Shown one piece after another: positions 1-7,629 of a stretch of 64,000 nt of DNA. How positions within the stretch are numbered: position 1 is the first letter of the stretch; each line of letters begins with the position of its first letter. The stretch comes from Kiritimatiellia bacterium (GTDB taxonomy: Bacteria; Verrucomicrobiota; Kiritimatiellia; JAFGHX01): positions 1 to 64,000 of the forward strand of contig JAFGHX010000433.1 of NCBI GenBank assembly GCA_016929905.1, in the 5' to 3' direction. The notes under the pieces were generated by a model. It searched no databases. It worked only from the letters and a program-made list of their open reading frames with translations, and had not been told where the DNA came from. The translations under genes were made by a program, and so were the position numbers.

Positions 1-87
1 CTATCTGAGCGAAGTCGGGCCGCGCCCGACGTAGCTATCTGAGCGAAGTCGGGCCGCGCCCGACGTAGCTATCTGAGCGAAGTCGGG
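1..87. repeat. 34-bp tandem repeat with internal hairpins
   Basis: Two full 34-bp units (1-34, 35-68) and a 19-bp partial unit (69-87) are identical where they overlap. Each full unit contains the self-complementary segment GTCGGGC-CGC-GCCCGAC, able to form a 7-bp stem. The array runs off the left edge, so its full size is unknown. It lies downstream of the phosphofructokinase gene. Confidence 0.9.
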
Positions 88-138
88 TTCTCGAGCAAGT
101 TCGCGAGCAAGTTCTCGAGTAAGTTCAGGAGCGAGTTC
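88..138. repeat. 12-bp repeat array, TTC(T/G)CGAG(C/T)AAG family
   Basis: Four consecutive 12-bp units, of the form TTCTCGAGCAAG, TTCGCGAGCAAG, TTCTCGAGTAAG and a degenerate fourth, end at the last base of the phosphofructokinase stop codon. The same unit recurs at about 6535, 12719, 18211, 18351 and 47500. Confidence 0.9.
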
Positions 139-1418
139 TAGTAGGCCTGGGGTTGATAGGGGGGGCACAATTTTGGGGCGAAGACGGGCTTGAAGCGTGC
201 GAAGCGTTGGAGCCCGTTTTCGGTGGGGATCCGGACCCAGTCGTTCCCGATGAGGGGGCGCGCGTAGTTGACGAACGCGTCGGTAACGTCGAGCCGGTTT
301 GAGCTGAGCCAGGCGGCGGGGAACCGGCGTTCGCTGTTGGCGACGGCCTGGAGTGGGACCTTCTCGTAGCAGGCTTCGTAGGCGGGTTGGGGTTTCCGCA
401 GGATGGTGGCCATCCACCCGTTCCCGTCGTTGACGGCAATGCGGGCGGCGTGCCGGCCGACGCGCCGGGCTTCGTCGAGGTCGACGGTGGAGGCATAGGC
501 GATATTGCAGCGCTGCTCGGTGCCGGGCACCTCGCCGCGGACGGCGCCGCGCGCCTGGAGCCCTTTCTCGTTGAGGTAGTTGACGGCGACCTGCTGTGCG
601 GTGGACCCGCAGGCGCCGAACTCGACATGGCCGAACGCGTCGTGCCGCGCGCCGATATCGCCGACGTCGAACCCCTCGCTGAGCGCGACGATGCAGCGGC
701 CGCTGCGTTTGAGTTCGTCGTTGACGGCATCGGCCATATCCGCGAGGGTCAGCCCGGACTCGGGCATGTAGATCTGGAGCGGCATGCGGCGGTCGGGGTC
801 GCCGAGCCGCGCGGCGGCGGGGATGAACCCGATGTCGCGCCCCATGATCTGGAGCACGAGCACGGGGTCGGACGGTGAGGAGCCGGCGTTCTCTTCGTTC
901 GCGTTCTGGATGCGGCAGGCCCAGTAGCGGGCGACGGACCCGTAGCCGGGCGTATGGTCGATGAGCTTGAACTCGGTGTCGCCGACGTCGTTGTCGATCG
1001 TCTTGGGCACCCCGGTCGCGACCAGGTCCAGCCCGCGCTCGGCGGCCAGCCTGCTCATTTTATACGCGGTATCCATGGAGTCGTTGCCGCCGATATAGAA
1101 GAAGAAGCCGACATCGTGCGCCTTGAACACCTCGATGACGCGGTCGAAATCCTTCTCCTGCCGCTCCTTCATCTTGTAGCGGCAGGTCCCGATCGCGCCG
1201 GCGCCGGGCGTAGTGCCGAGCAGCGCGATTTCGTCCGGCGCCTGCGCGGACACGTCGAGCAGTTCCTCCTTGAGCACGCCTTCTATTCCATGCCAGCCGC
1301 CGTAGAGGGTTCCGAAGACGGCGGGCGAGTCCTGACAGGCCTCGATCACGCCGCGCAACGAGCTGTTGATGACGGGCGACGGCCCACCGGACTGCGCGAC
1401 GACCACGTTCCTGGGCAT
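138..1418 (-). CDS. pfp: Diphosphate-dependent 6-phosphofructokinase
   Basis: A 426-residue PFK-family protein that phosphorylates fructose 6-phosphate, predicted to use pyrophosphate rather than ATP. The two residues that set donor choice are of the PPi type: Asp at the second variable position of the GGNDS motif (residues 110-114; ATP enzymes have Gly) and Lys in PKTIDND (138-144; ATP enzymes have PGTIDND). The more usual PPi motif is GGDDS, so GGNDS is a variant. The start is set by a GGAGG ribosome site 7 bases upstream of the ATG; the frame stays open far upstream, but that part has low-complexity Arg/Pro composition and is not coding. PPi use makes the step reversible, common in anaerobes. 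The 3' end abuts a 12-bp repeat array. Confidence 0.93.
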   Translation of the reverse strand: MPRNVVVAQSGGPSPVINSSLRGVIEACQDSPAVFGTLYGGWHGIEGVLKEELLDVSAQAPDEIALLGTTPGAGAIGTCRYKMKERQEKDFDRVIEVFKAHDVGFFFYIGGNDSMDTAYKMSRLAAERGLDLVATGVPKTIDNDVGDTEFKLIDHTPGYGSVARYWACRIQNANEENAGSSPSDPVLVLQIMGRDIGFIPAAARLGDPDRRMPLQIYMPESGLTLADMADAVNDELKRSGRCIVALSEGFDVGDIGARHDAFGHVEFGACGSTAQQVAVNYLNEKGLQARGAVRGEVPGTEQRCNIAYASTVDLDEARRVGRHAARIAVNDGNGWMATILRKPQPAYEACYEKVPLQAVANSERRFPAAWLSSNRLDVTDAFVNYARPLIGNDWVRIPTENGLQRFARFKPVFAPKLCPPYQPQAY

Positions 1419-1495
1419 GTATATTCCTCCGTGCCGGGTTGTGGGTGAGCATAGCGGCGCGTGGGTGCGAACGGAAGTCTTAAGTGTGGGGGGCA

Positions 1496-1537
1496 AGACA
1501 CGGACGGACACGGACTGGCACGGACTGACGCAGACAG
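1496..1537. repeat. CACGGACTG 10-11 bp tandem repeat
   Basis: About four units of the type (GA)CACGGAC(TG) follow one another between the exonuclease and phosphofructokinase genes, ending in degenerate copies. No gene or site was recognised in the surrounding 1419-1555 gap. Confidence 0.8.
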
Positions 1538-1555
1538 GGGGGGCCGGGGGCTGGT

Positions 1556-2215
1556 TCAGAGGGCGCCGGCGTCGAGCAGGTCGCCGAGTGTTTGGAACTG
1601 GGGTGCGGCGCGGAGCCCGGCGAGGAAGACGGCCTCGACGCAGGCGGCATCGGCCAGCGCGCGGTGTGGGCCGGTGAAGGGGATATTCAATTCGCGGGCG
1701 AGCGGCTGGAGCGCGTAGCGTTCGAGGCCGGGGAACCACTGGCGGCTGAGCCGGAGTGAGTCGAGGACGGGGCAGGCGCGCGGGGCCGCGCGGCAGCGCG
1801 CGTACTCGGCGGCGAGGAAGGCGTGGTCGAAGGGGGCGTTGTGCGCGATGAGCACGGTTCCCTGCACGAAGGCTTCGAATGCCGGGCCGATCTGTTCGAA
1901 GCGGGGCGCGTCGGCGACCATATCGGGGGTAATCCCGTGAATGCGCTGGGCGGCGGCGGGGATGGGGCCGTCCGGGTTGACAAGCCAACTGCGCGCCTCG
2001 AGCCGCTTGCCGGCCCGGAACTTGACGGCGCCGATCTCGACAATGCGGTCGTGCGCGCGGCTGAGGCCGGTGGTCTCGATATCGAACGCGACGAAGGTCA
2101 CCTCGTTCAGCGGGGTCGAGCGGGCCGGCGGGCCGGCCGCCGGGCCGAGCCCGGCGGCGCAGCGCGCGGCGAGGAGCAGCGCGCAGGCGAGCGGGTCAAT
2201 CCGAACACGGTGCAT
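1556..2215 (-). CDS. DnaQ-like 3'-5' exonuclease (DEDDh family)
   Basis: A 219-residue exonuclease of the DNA polymerase III epsilon family, expected to remove nucleotides from 3' ends. Exo I is FDIETTGL (catalytic Asp45, Glu47), Exo II is the HNAPFDHAFL segment, and Exo III is HRALADAACV, giving the DEDDh His/Asp pair. The chosen ATG has GGAGG eight bases upstream; an earlier in-frame ATG lies inside that ribosome site. The first 30 residues are hydrophobic and Ala-rich and resemble a weak signal peptide, which is odd for a nuclease; a non-ATG start nearer residue 36 is possible. There is no polymerase domain, so it could be the proofreading subunit or a repair exonuclease. It lies just downstream of the DNA glycosylase gene, suggesting a small repair operon. 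Confidence 0.85.
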   Translation of the reverse strand: MHRVRIDPLACALLLAARCAAGLGPAAGPPARSTPLNEVTFVAFDIETTGLSRAHDRIVEIGAVKFRAGKRLEARSWLVNPDGPIPAAAQRIHGITPDMVADAPRFEQIGPAFEAFVQGTVLIAHNAPFDHAFLAAEYARCRAAPRACPVLDSLRLSRQWFPGLERYALQPLARELNIPFTGPHRALADAACVEAVFLAGLRAAPQFQTLGDLLDAGAL

Positions 2216-2239
2216 TGGGCGGTCCTCCATCCTCCCCCC

Positions 2240-3031
2240 CTACCCGCGCATGAGCCGCAGGAGCGCGCGGGCGGCGGGCACGGCATTCCATTTCTGAAAA
2301 TACCGTATCAAGCCGCGCTCGTCCAGCGGCGCGATCTGCCACAGCAGGCTGTCGAGCTGGATCATGGTCAAGCCGGGCCGGCGGCGTGCGAGGCGTGCGA
2401 GCACGTTCTGCCATTGGGTCTGGATCCGATCGATTCTGCCGGCGGCGCGGAAGCGGAGCCGGCGCGAGAGTTTCGCGACGCGGTTATCGACGGGGATGGG
2501 GGCGGGGAACGTTTCGAGCGGGGTACCGGCGATGAGGATGCTGACGGCGAGACACTTGAGCGCGAAGGAGACGGTCTTGGCGTGCGGCTTCTGGCCCATG
2601 GTCCGGGCGAGTTCCTGCCAGATGAGGTTGAGCTGAGCGGCGGACTCGCGCGGGGTCTGTTGCCAGAGCCGGCGCGCGAGCGGGCTGGCGAAGAACCGGT
2701 CGAGGCGTCGGATCTTGCCGCGCGGGAGCCGCTCGCGCGCGTAGAATGCGAGGAGCCGGCGATGGAGATGGCGTCTGGACCGGATGGGCCCGGCGGCGGC
2801 GACGAGGGCGGGGATCGGCCGCCAGTAGCCGTGTTCGGGGTCGCCCTTGAGCTGGTAGGCGTTGAGTCCGACGGCGGTGATGAGTGTGGCGAACGGGCCG
2901 TGCGGCATGGTGCGTGCGAGGCGGCGGAAGTGGCGCCACTCGGGATTGTGCTGCGCGGCGGCGTGCCAGCCGTGCATGGGCACGGCGCCGAGCGCCTCCG
3001 CGACCGCGTCGATTCGGCTCCTGGCGTGCAT
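2240..3031 (-). CDS. AGOG-type N-glycosylase/DNA lyase (8-oxoguanine repair)
   Basis: A 263-residue protein resembling the archaeal GO glycosylase (AGOG) family, a helix-hairpin-helix glycosylase/lyase that excises 8-oxoguanine. The recognisable core is AKTVSFALKCLAVSI followed by PIPVDNRVAKLS (about 151-188), where the family has its catalytic Lys and Asp; Lys152 and Asp182 are the candidates. The C-terminal segment with LDSLLWQIA also fits. The family is best known from archaea and scattered anaerobic bacteria, so horizontal origin is possible. It ends 24 bases before the start of the DnaQ-like gene and is probably co-transcribed with it. The family call rests on remembered motifs rather than a profile search. 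Confidence 0.72.
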   Translation of the reverse strand: MHARSRIDAVAEALGAVPMHGWHAAAQHNPEWRHFRRLARTMPHGPFATLITAVGLNAYQLKGDPEHGYWRPIPALVAAAGPIRSRRHLHRRLLAFYARERLPRGKIRRLDRFFASPLARRLWQQTPRESAAQLNLIWQELARTMGQKPHAKTVSFALKCLAVSILIAGTPLETFPAPIPVDNRVAKLSRRLRFRAAGRIDRIQTQWQNVLARLARRRPGLTMIQLDSLLWQIAPLDERGLIRYFQKWNAVPAARALLRLMRG

Positions 3032-3108
3032 ATCGGATCGGCTCCCCGCTGGTGGGTCGTGCGGGCCGCGCCGAGGCTTACGGCGCGCCGGGGGACCCGA
3101 GCGCCGGG

Positions 3109-5601
3109 CTATTCCTTTTCCGGCCGCGGCGCATCCGCCGGGTTCTTGGCCAGTGTGAACAGGAAGCTGGAGCCGCGGCCGGGCTCCGACTCGGCCCAGA
3201 TGCGGCCGCCATGCCGTTCGACGATTTTCTTGCAGACCGCCAGCCCGATTCCGGTGCCATCGTACTCTTTATCGCTGTGCAGGCGCTGGAAGATATCGAA
3301 GATCTTCTCGAGGTACTCGAAGTCGATGCCGATCCCGTTGTCCCGGACGGAGAAGACCCACTCGCGTTCCTCCTCCCGCGCGCAGACGTGGATGGCGGGC
3401 GGCTCCTGGCCGCGGAACTTGATGGCGTTGGCGAGCAGGTTCTGGAACAGCTGGCCGAGCTGGACCTCATCGCCGCGCAGGGCGGGCAGCGGGTCGTGCG
3501 TAATGGCGGCGCGGGTATCGGCGCGGACGGTGGCGAGGTTATCGAGCACGGACGCGAACAGCTTTTCGCAGTCGAGCGGGGCGAACGGTTTCCCGCGGGT
3601 CCCGACGCGGGAGTACTGGAGCAAATCGTTGATGAGGCGCTGGAGCCGGGCGGCGCCGGCGAGCGCGAAGCCGATGAACTCGCGGCCGTCCTCGTCGAGT
3701 TTATCGGAGTAGCGTTTGGCGAGGAGCTGGATGAACCCGGCGATACTGCGCAGCGGCTCCTGCAGGTCGTGGGAGGCGACATAGGCGAAGTGTTGGAGTT
3801 CCTCGTTGGAGCGTTTGAGGGCGGCGGCGGCCTGTTCGAGCTGTTCAGCGGCGCGTTTCTGTTCGGCGAAGAGCTGAACGGCCTTGAGCGCGCCGCTGAT
3901 ATGGTGGTGGAGGACGGCGTTCTGGGCGGCGCCGGGCGCGCTGGATCTGAAGACGATATGGCCGAGTTCCTCGGCGCCGGACTCGAGCGGGTAGAGGACG
4001 AGCGAGCACGGCCGGTCGGCCTGGAGCGTCTGGTGCGGGACGAGTTCGGTGGCGGCGCAGACGCGGCCCTCGGGCGGGAGTTCCTGGCGCCGGCCCTTGC
4101 GCATGGCGAGCACGAGCCGCGGGATGGGGGTCCGCACGGCGGCGGCATCGTAGACGAAGAGCATGAACTCGGGGATGGCGAGGCGGCTGAGCCCGGCGGC
4201 GAGCACGTCGGTGAGTTCGTCGAGCGACTGGATATTGATGAGCTGGCGGCTGAAGTCGGCGAACTCGCGGACCTGGCCTTCGCTTTCGCGGCGGTCGCGC
4301 AACGGGTAGGCGTGCAGCAACTGCTGGGTGAGCGCGCGGGCCTGGTGCCAGATATCTTCGGCGAGGGCGACGAGCGGGGTTCCGTCGATGCAGGGCAGGA
4401 TCTGCCGGCGCATGGCGGCGAGCGCGTTGCTCCAGGCGAGGGAACGGCGGCCGGGCCCGCCGGCGACAGCGAGCGCCGCCTGAAGCCGGCGCAGGAAGAG
4501 GCCCGGCTCCTCGCCTTTGAGTTCGGCGCAGAACGCGTCCACCAGGCCGGCGACGAGCGGGCCGAGCGTTTTGTCGGACCGGTCGGCCAGTTCCATGAGC
4601 ATGGCGCCGAGGATGGCGTCGCGTTCGGCCCGGCAGGCGGCTTCCCAATCGCCGCCGAGCGGCCGGATCTGCCCGGCGGCGGCGCGCATGACGGCTTCGC
4701 CGATGCACCCGCACGACTGGCGGAAGACGAGTTCGACGGGCACGGTGATATGCGGGGGCACGGGCCGGCCTTCGAGCAGGTCGAGCGCGGCGTGCGCGGC
4801 GCGGCGCCCGAACAGTTCGAGCGGGTGATCGACGGTGGTGAGCTGGGGCAGCACGGCCTCGGCGAACCAGGCGTTGTCGAACCCGACGACGGCGACATCG
4901 TCCGGCACGCGGACACCGGCGGCGAGGAGCCGGTCGACAGCCCGGATGGCGGTGCCGTCGGACTCGGCGACGATCGCATCGACGCCGAGTTTGCCGGCCA
5001 GGAGCGCGCGTTCCCGCTCGTAGAACTCGCGGGTGTCGAGCCGGCCCATCTTCACGACGAGCTCGGGCGCGTAGAGGCCGTGGGCCTTGAGCGCGTCGGC
5101 ATAGCCGCGCAGCCGCTCACCGGAGTCCCAGCCCATGCTGGCACCGAGAAACGCGATGCGGCGGTGTCCGTGGATCTCCATCAGGTGAGTGGTCAGCGTG
5201 TAGACACCGCCGTAGTTGTCGACGACCACGCTGGTGAGCCCGGGCACGCCCGCGCCGCAGACGACGACGGGGCACGCCCCCACGAGCTGCCCGCAGGCGA
5301 GCGTGAATTCGTCGGGCGTCGCATGCGCCGTGATCGTACTGCAGACGATGAGCGCGTCGATGTGGCCGGCCATCGCGCGCTTGGCCAGCGGCGAGACGGC
5401 GAACCGGCCGTCGGGATCGCGGCGCTTGAGCACGGCGCCGACACAGAGCAGGTTCGCCCCGCGCTCCAGCGCGGCTTCCTGCACGCCGGCCCACAGCCGG
5501 CGGTGAAACCGAGTCCCGAATTCGGGAACCAGCAGTCCCAATGTCGGTCTGACGTCCGCCACAGTGTGCTCCCCCGTCGCGCCGGCGGTTGGCTCACTCA
5601 T
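3109..5601 (-). CDS. LacI-type ligand-binding domain / histidine kinase fusion
   Basis: An 830-residue protein in three parts. Residues about 15-300 are a periplasmic-binding-protein-like sensor of the LacI/PurR repressor type (for example HRRIAFLGASMGWDSGERLRG), but with no DNA-binding helix-turn-helix in front. Residues about 300-590 are a linker region that may hold a GAF-like fold. Residues about 600-830 are a HisKA/HATPase module of the phytochrome-kinase type, with phospho-acceptor His611 in VASHDLQEPL and ATP-lid motifs DNGIGI and GTGIGLA. No signal peptide or membrane segment is visible, so the sensor should see a cytoplasmic ligand, perhaps a sugar or purine by family analogy. Its ATG overlaps the stop of the upstream membrane-protein gene (ATGA). 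No response regulator lies nearby. Confidence 0.85.
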   Translation of the reverse strand: MSEPTAGATGEHTVADVRPTLGLLVPEFGTRFHRRLWAGVQEAALERGANLLCVGAVLKRRDPDGRFAVSPLAKRAMAGHIDALIVCSTITAHATPDEFTLACGQLVGACPVVVCGAGVPGLTSVVVDNYGGVYTLTTHLMEIHGHRRIAFLGASMGWDSGERLRGYADALKAHGLYAPELVVKMGRLDTREFYERERALLAGKLGVDAIVAESDGTAIRAVDRLLAAGVRVPDDVAVVGFDNAWFAEAVLPQLTTVDHPLELFGRRAAHAALDLLEGRPVPPHITVPVELVFRQSCGCIGEAVMRAAAGQIRPLGGDWEAACRAERDAILGAMLMELADRSDKTLGPLVAGLVDAFCAELKGEEPGLFLRRLQAALAVAGGPGRRSLAWSNALAAMRRQILPCIDGTPLVALAEDIWHQARALTQQLLHAYPLRDRRESEGQVREFADFSRQLINIQSLDELTDVLAAGLSRLAIPEFMLFVYDAAAVRTPIPRLVLAMRKGRRQELPPEGRVCAATELVPHQTLQADRPCSLVLYPLESGAEELGHIVFRSSAPGAAQNAVLHHHISGALKAVQLFAEQKRAAEQLEQAAAALKRSNEELQHFAYVASHDLQEPLRSIAGFIQLLAKRYSDKLDEDGREFIGFALAGAARLQRLINDLLQYSRVGTRGKPFAPLDCEKLFASVLDNLATVRADTRAAITHDPLPALRGDEVQLGQLFQNLLANAIKFRGQEPPAIHVCAREEEREWVFSVRDNGIGIDFEYLEKIFDIFQRLHSDKEYDGTGIGLAVCKKIVERHGGRIWAESEPGRGSSFLFTLAKNPADAPRPEKE

Positions 5602-6338
5602 CCCGTTTCCGCGCCGGCCTGCGCGTCGAACGGGTTTGTCCGCACGGCCAGCGAGAACAGATACGGATAGTCGCGCTTGAGATGGGCGAGGTAGACCAGC
5701 CATTCGCCGACGAGCAGGCCCTGCACGCGCGTGATGTCGCCGGCCAGATGGCCGTAATCGGCCAGAGACAGGCCGGCAAGGCGGCGGCGCGCGGCCAGCT
5801 CTTCGCCGAGATGGAAGACGGCCCAGAGCAATTCGGTAAACGACTCGTGCTCGAGCAGGTTCGGGTTCTCGAGCAGGCGCAGGAGGAACTCGCGCTTCGC
5901 GCCGAGCAGCGCATGGAGCTGCTCGAGGCTGCCTCGCTGCGCATCGACCGCGAACGCGTGCGCGCGGTACTGTTGCGCCGAGCGCCGGAACCGGCGCTCG
6001 GACCAGTCGGCCAGCCGTTCGAGCCCGGCCTGCAGCTGTTCGGGTTCGTCGATGAAGGCGGCGCACTGCTTGAGCAGCGCGGTGCCCACTTCGCTGAAAA
6101 ACGCGCCGATCACCATGTTCAGTTTCCGCAGCATGTTCCGCTTCTCGCGGCGCTGCAGCAACTGGTGAATGACGACCGTGACGAGCAGCACCTCGACGGG
6201 CACGAACGCGATGTCGCCCAGCAGATAGATGAAGATGTGGTGCGCCTCGCGGAAGATGAGGAAGTGGACCCCGTACAGCGCCGCGGATAGCGCGACGAAC
6301 ACCACGCCGAGCCAGACCTGCCAGCTTACCTTTTTCAT
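5598..6338 (-). CDS. Two-helix inner-membrane protein, unknown function
   Basis: A 246-residue protein not recognised at family level. It begins with two closely spaced hydrophobic segments (about 7-27 and 33-55), followed by a basic stretch QRREKRNMLRK and a cytoplasmic helical domain of about 180 residues. The hairpin-anchor-plus-helical-domain layout suits a membrane partner or signal transducer. Translational coupling (ATGA) to the LacI-type sensor kinase suggests that the two work together and that this protein brings the soluble kinase to the membrane; that is inference. Confidence 0.75.
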   Translation of the reverse strand: MKKVSWQVWLGVVFVALSAALYGVHFLIFREAHHIFIYLLGDIAFVPVEVLLVTVVIHQLLQRREKRNMLRKLNMVIGAFFSEVGTALLKQCAAFIDEPEQLQAGLERLADWSERRFRRSAQQYRAHAFAVDAQRGSLEQLHALLGAKREFLLRLLENPNLLEHESFTELLWAVFHLGEELAARRRLAGLSLADYGHLAGDITRVQGLLVGEWLVYLAHLKRDYPYLFSLAVRTNPFDAQAGAETG

Positions 6339-6383
6339 GCCGTTCCCGCCTCCGTGCCGCGCGGGGAATCGCACGCCTGAAGC

Positions 6384-6412
6384 AGTGTAGCACACTTGCG
6401 GGCATTTGTCTC
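6384..6412 (-). promoter_or_regulatory. Putative sigma70-type promoter of the sensor operon
   Basis: On the minus strand GAGACA (6407-6412) is followed after 17 bases by TACACT (6384-6389), each matching 4 of 6 consensus positions with ideal spacing, 46 bases before the start of the membrane-protein gene. Prediction only. Confidence 0.4.
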
Positions 6413-6651
6413 GGAGTGTATGATCGGGGATAGGGGGTGGGGGATTGGGGATTGACGATTGACGATTGGGGATTGGGGGTTGGCCTGAGTCTTTTGGGGA
6501 CGGCGGGAGCGTTGGGCGAAGGGGGGGGCGGGCAAGTTCGCGAGTAAGCGGCGCCCGACGAAGCCAGGAGGCACGACGGCGAAGGCGGGTTCGCGAGTAA
6601 GTTCTCGAGTAAGTTCTCGAGCAAGTTTTTTTTTGGGGGGGGTTAGCGGGC
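6413..6651. repeat. Intergenic repeats before the ABC transporter genes
   Basis: The divergent gap holds two repeat types and no gene. At about 6425-6485 units of GGATTG/ACGATTG follow each other. From 6535 the 12-bp TTC(T/G)CGAG(C/T)AAG family appears: one copy at about 6535-6548, then three consecutive copies at 6589-6626 ending in a run of nine T and a G run, shortly before the ATG at 6652. Confidence 0.85.
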
Positions 6652-7629
6652 ATGGCGCAGAGCGGGGCAGGCGAGCGGCTGGTGGAGGTAACGGGGCTGC
6701 GGGTGCAATTCGCCTCGGAGTCGGGTCCGATCCGCGCGGTGGACGGGGTGGACCTGACGATTCCGGCTGGCCGGACGGTGGCGCTGGTGGGCGAGAGCGG
6801 GTGCGGCAAGAGTGTGACGGCGCTGTCGTTGTGCCGGTTGAACCCGGAGCCGCCGGCGCGCTATGCCGGGGGTGCGATTTTATACCGCGGGTCGGACATT
6901 CTGGCGATGGACCGCAAGCGGCTGGCGGGCGTACGGGGCGGTGAGATCGCGTACATTTTCCAGGATCCGGGCGCGTCGTTGAACCCGGTCTTCCGGGTTG
7001 GGGCTCAGATTGCGGAGGCGGTGCATCTGCATCAGCCGGATCTGGATGCGGATGCGGAAGCGATTCGGCTGATGGGTCTGGTGGGTCTGCCGGACCCGGC
7101 GCGGCGCGCGCGTGCGTATCCGCACGAGTTGAGCGGCGGGATGCAGCAGCGCGCGATGATCGCGATGGCGCTGGGCTGCCGGCCGCGGCTACTGGTGGCG
7201 GACGAGCCGACGACGGCGCTGGATGTGACGATTCAGGCGCAGATCCTGGAGCTGCTGGCGGGGCTGCAGGCGGAATTTGAGATGGCGGTTCTGCTGATCA
7301 CGCACAATCTGGGGCTGGTTGCGGACGTCTCGCACGCGATCTACGTGATGTACGCCGGGCGGATAGTGGAGGCCGGCCCGACGGAGCGGGTTCTGTTGGA
7401 GCCGGCGCATCCGTACACGCGCGCGCTGCTGGCGGCGGTTCCGCGTCTGGAGGGCGGGCGCGAGCGGCGGGCGGGCATTCCCGGCACGGTCCCGCATCCG
7501 GCGCGCCTGCCGCCGGGCTGCCGCTATCATCCGCGCTGCCCGAAGGCGGAATCGTTGTGCCGGGACCGCGAGCCGGACCTGACGCGTGCGGGCGAGGGGC
7601 ACGAGGTACGATGCCACTTCTGGAAGTAG
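6652..7629 (+). CDS. dppD: Oligopeptide/dipeptide ABC transporter ATPase (DppD/OppD-like)
   Basis: A 325-residue ABC ATPase that would energise import of peptides (or nickel or sugars, which use the same family). Walker A is GESGCGKS, the signature is LSGGMQQR, Walker B plus catalytic Glu is LLVADEPTTALD. The C-terminal extension with PGCRYHPRCPKAESLC is the Cys-containing oligo_HPY tail typical of Opp/Dpp ATPases, which can bind an Fe-S cluster. It overlaps the next gene by 19 bases. No permease or substrate-binding gene is adjacent, so the pair must work with subunits encoded elsewhere. Confidence 0.92.
   Translation: MAQSGAGERLVEVTGLRVQFASESGPIRAVDGVDLTIPAGRTVALVGESGCGKSVTALSLCRLNPEPPARYAGGAILYRGSDILAMDRKRLAGVRGGEIAYIFQDPGASLNPVFRVGAQIAEAVHLHQPDLDADAEAIRLMGLVGLPDPARRARAYPHELSGGMQQRAMIAMALGCRPRLLVADEPTTALDVTIQAQILELLAGLQAEFEMAVLLITHNLGLVADVSHAIYVMYAGRIVEAGPTERVLLEPAHPYTRALLAAVPRLEGGRERRAGIPGTVPHPARLPPGCRYHPRCPKAESLCRDREPDLTRAGEGHEVRCHFWK

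Noticed and set aside
1419..1988. N-terminal extension of the phosphofructokinase by about 190 codons
   Set aside because: The upstream part is Arg/Pro-rich, overlaps the exonuclease gene, and a strong GGAGG site fixes the start at 1418.
2884..5670. A 928-codon open frame on the plus strand opposite the sensor kinase
   Set aside because: Same reason: it mirrors the kinase gene, has no domain signatures and is typical of antisense frames at high GC.
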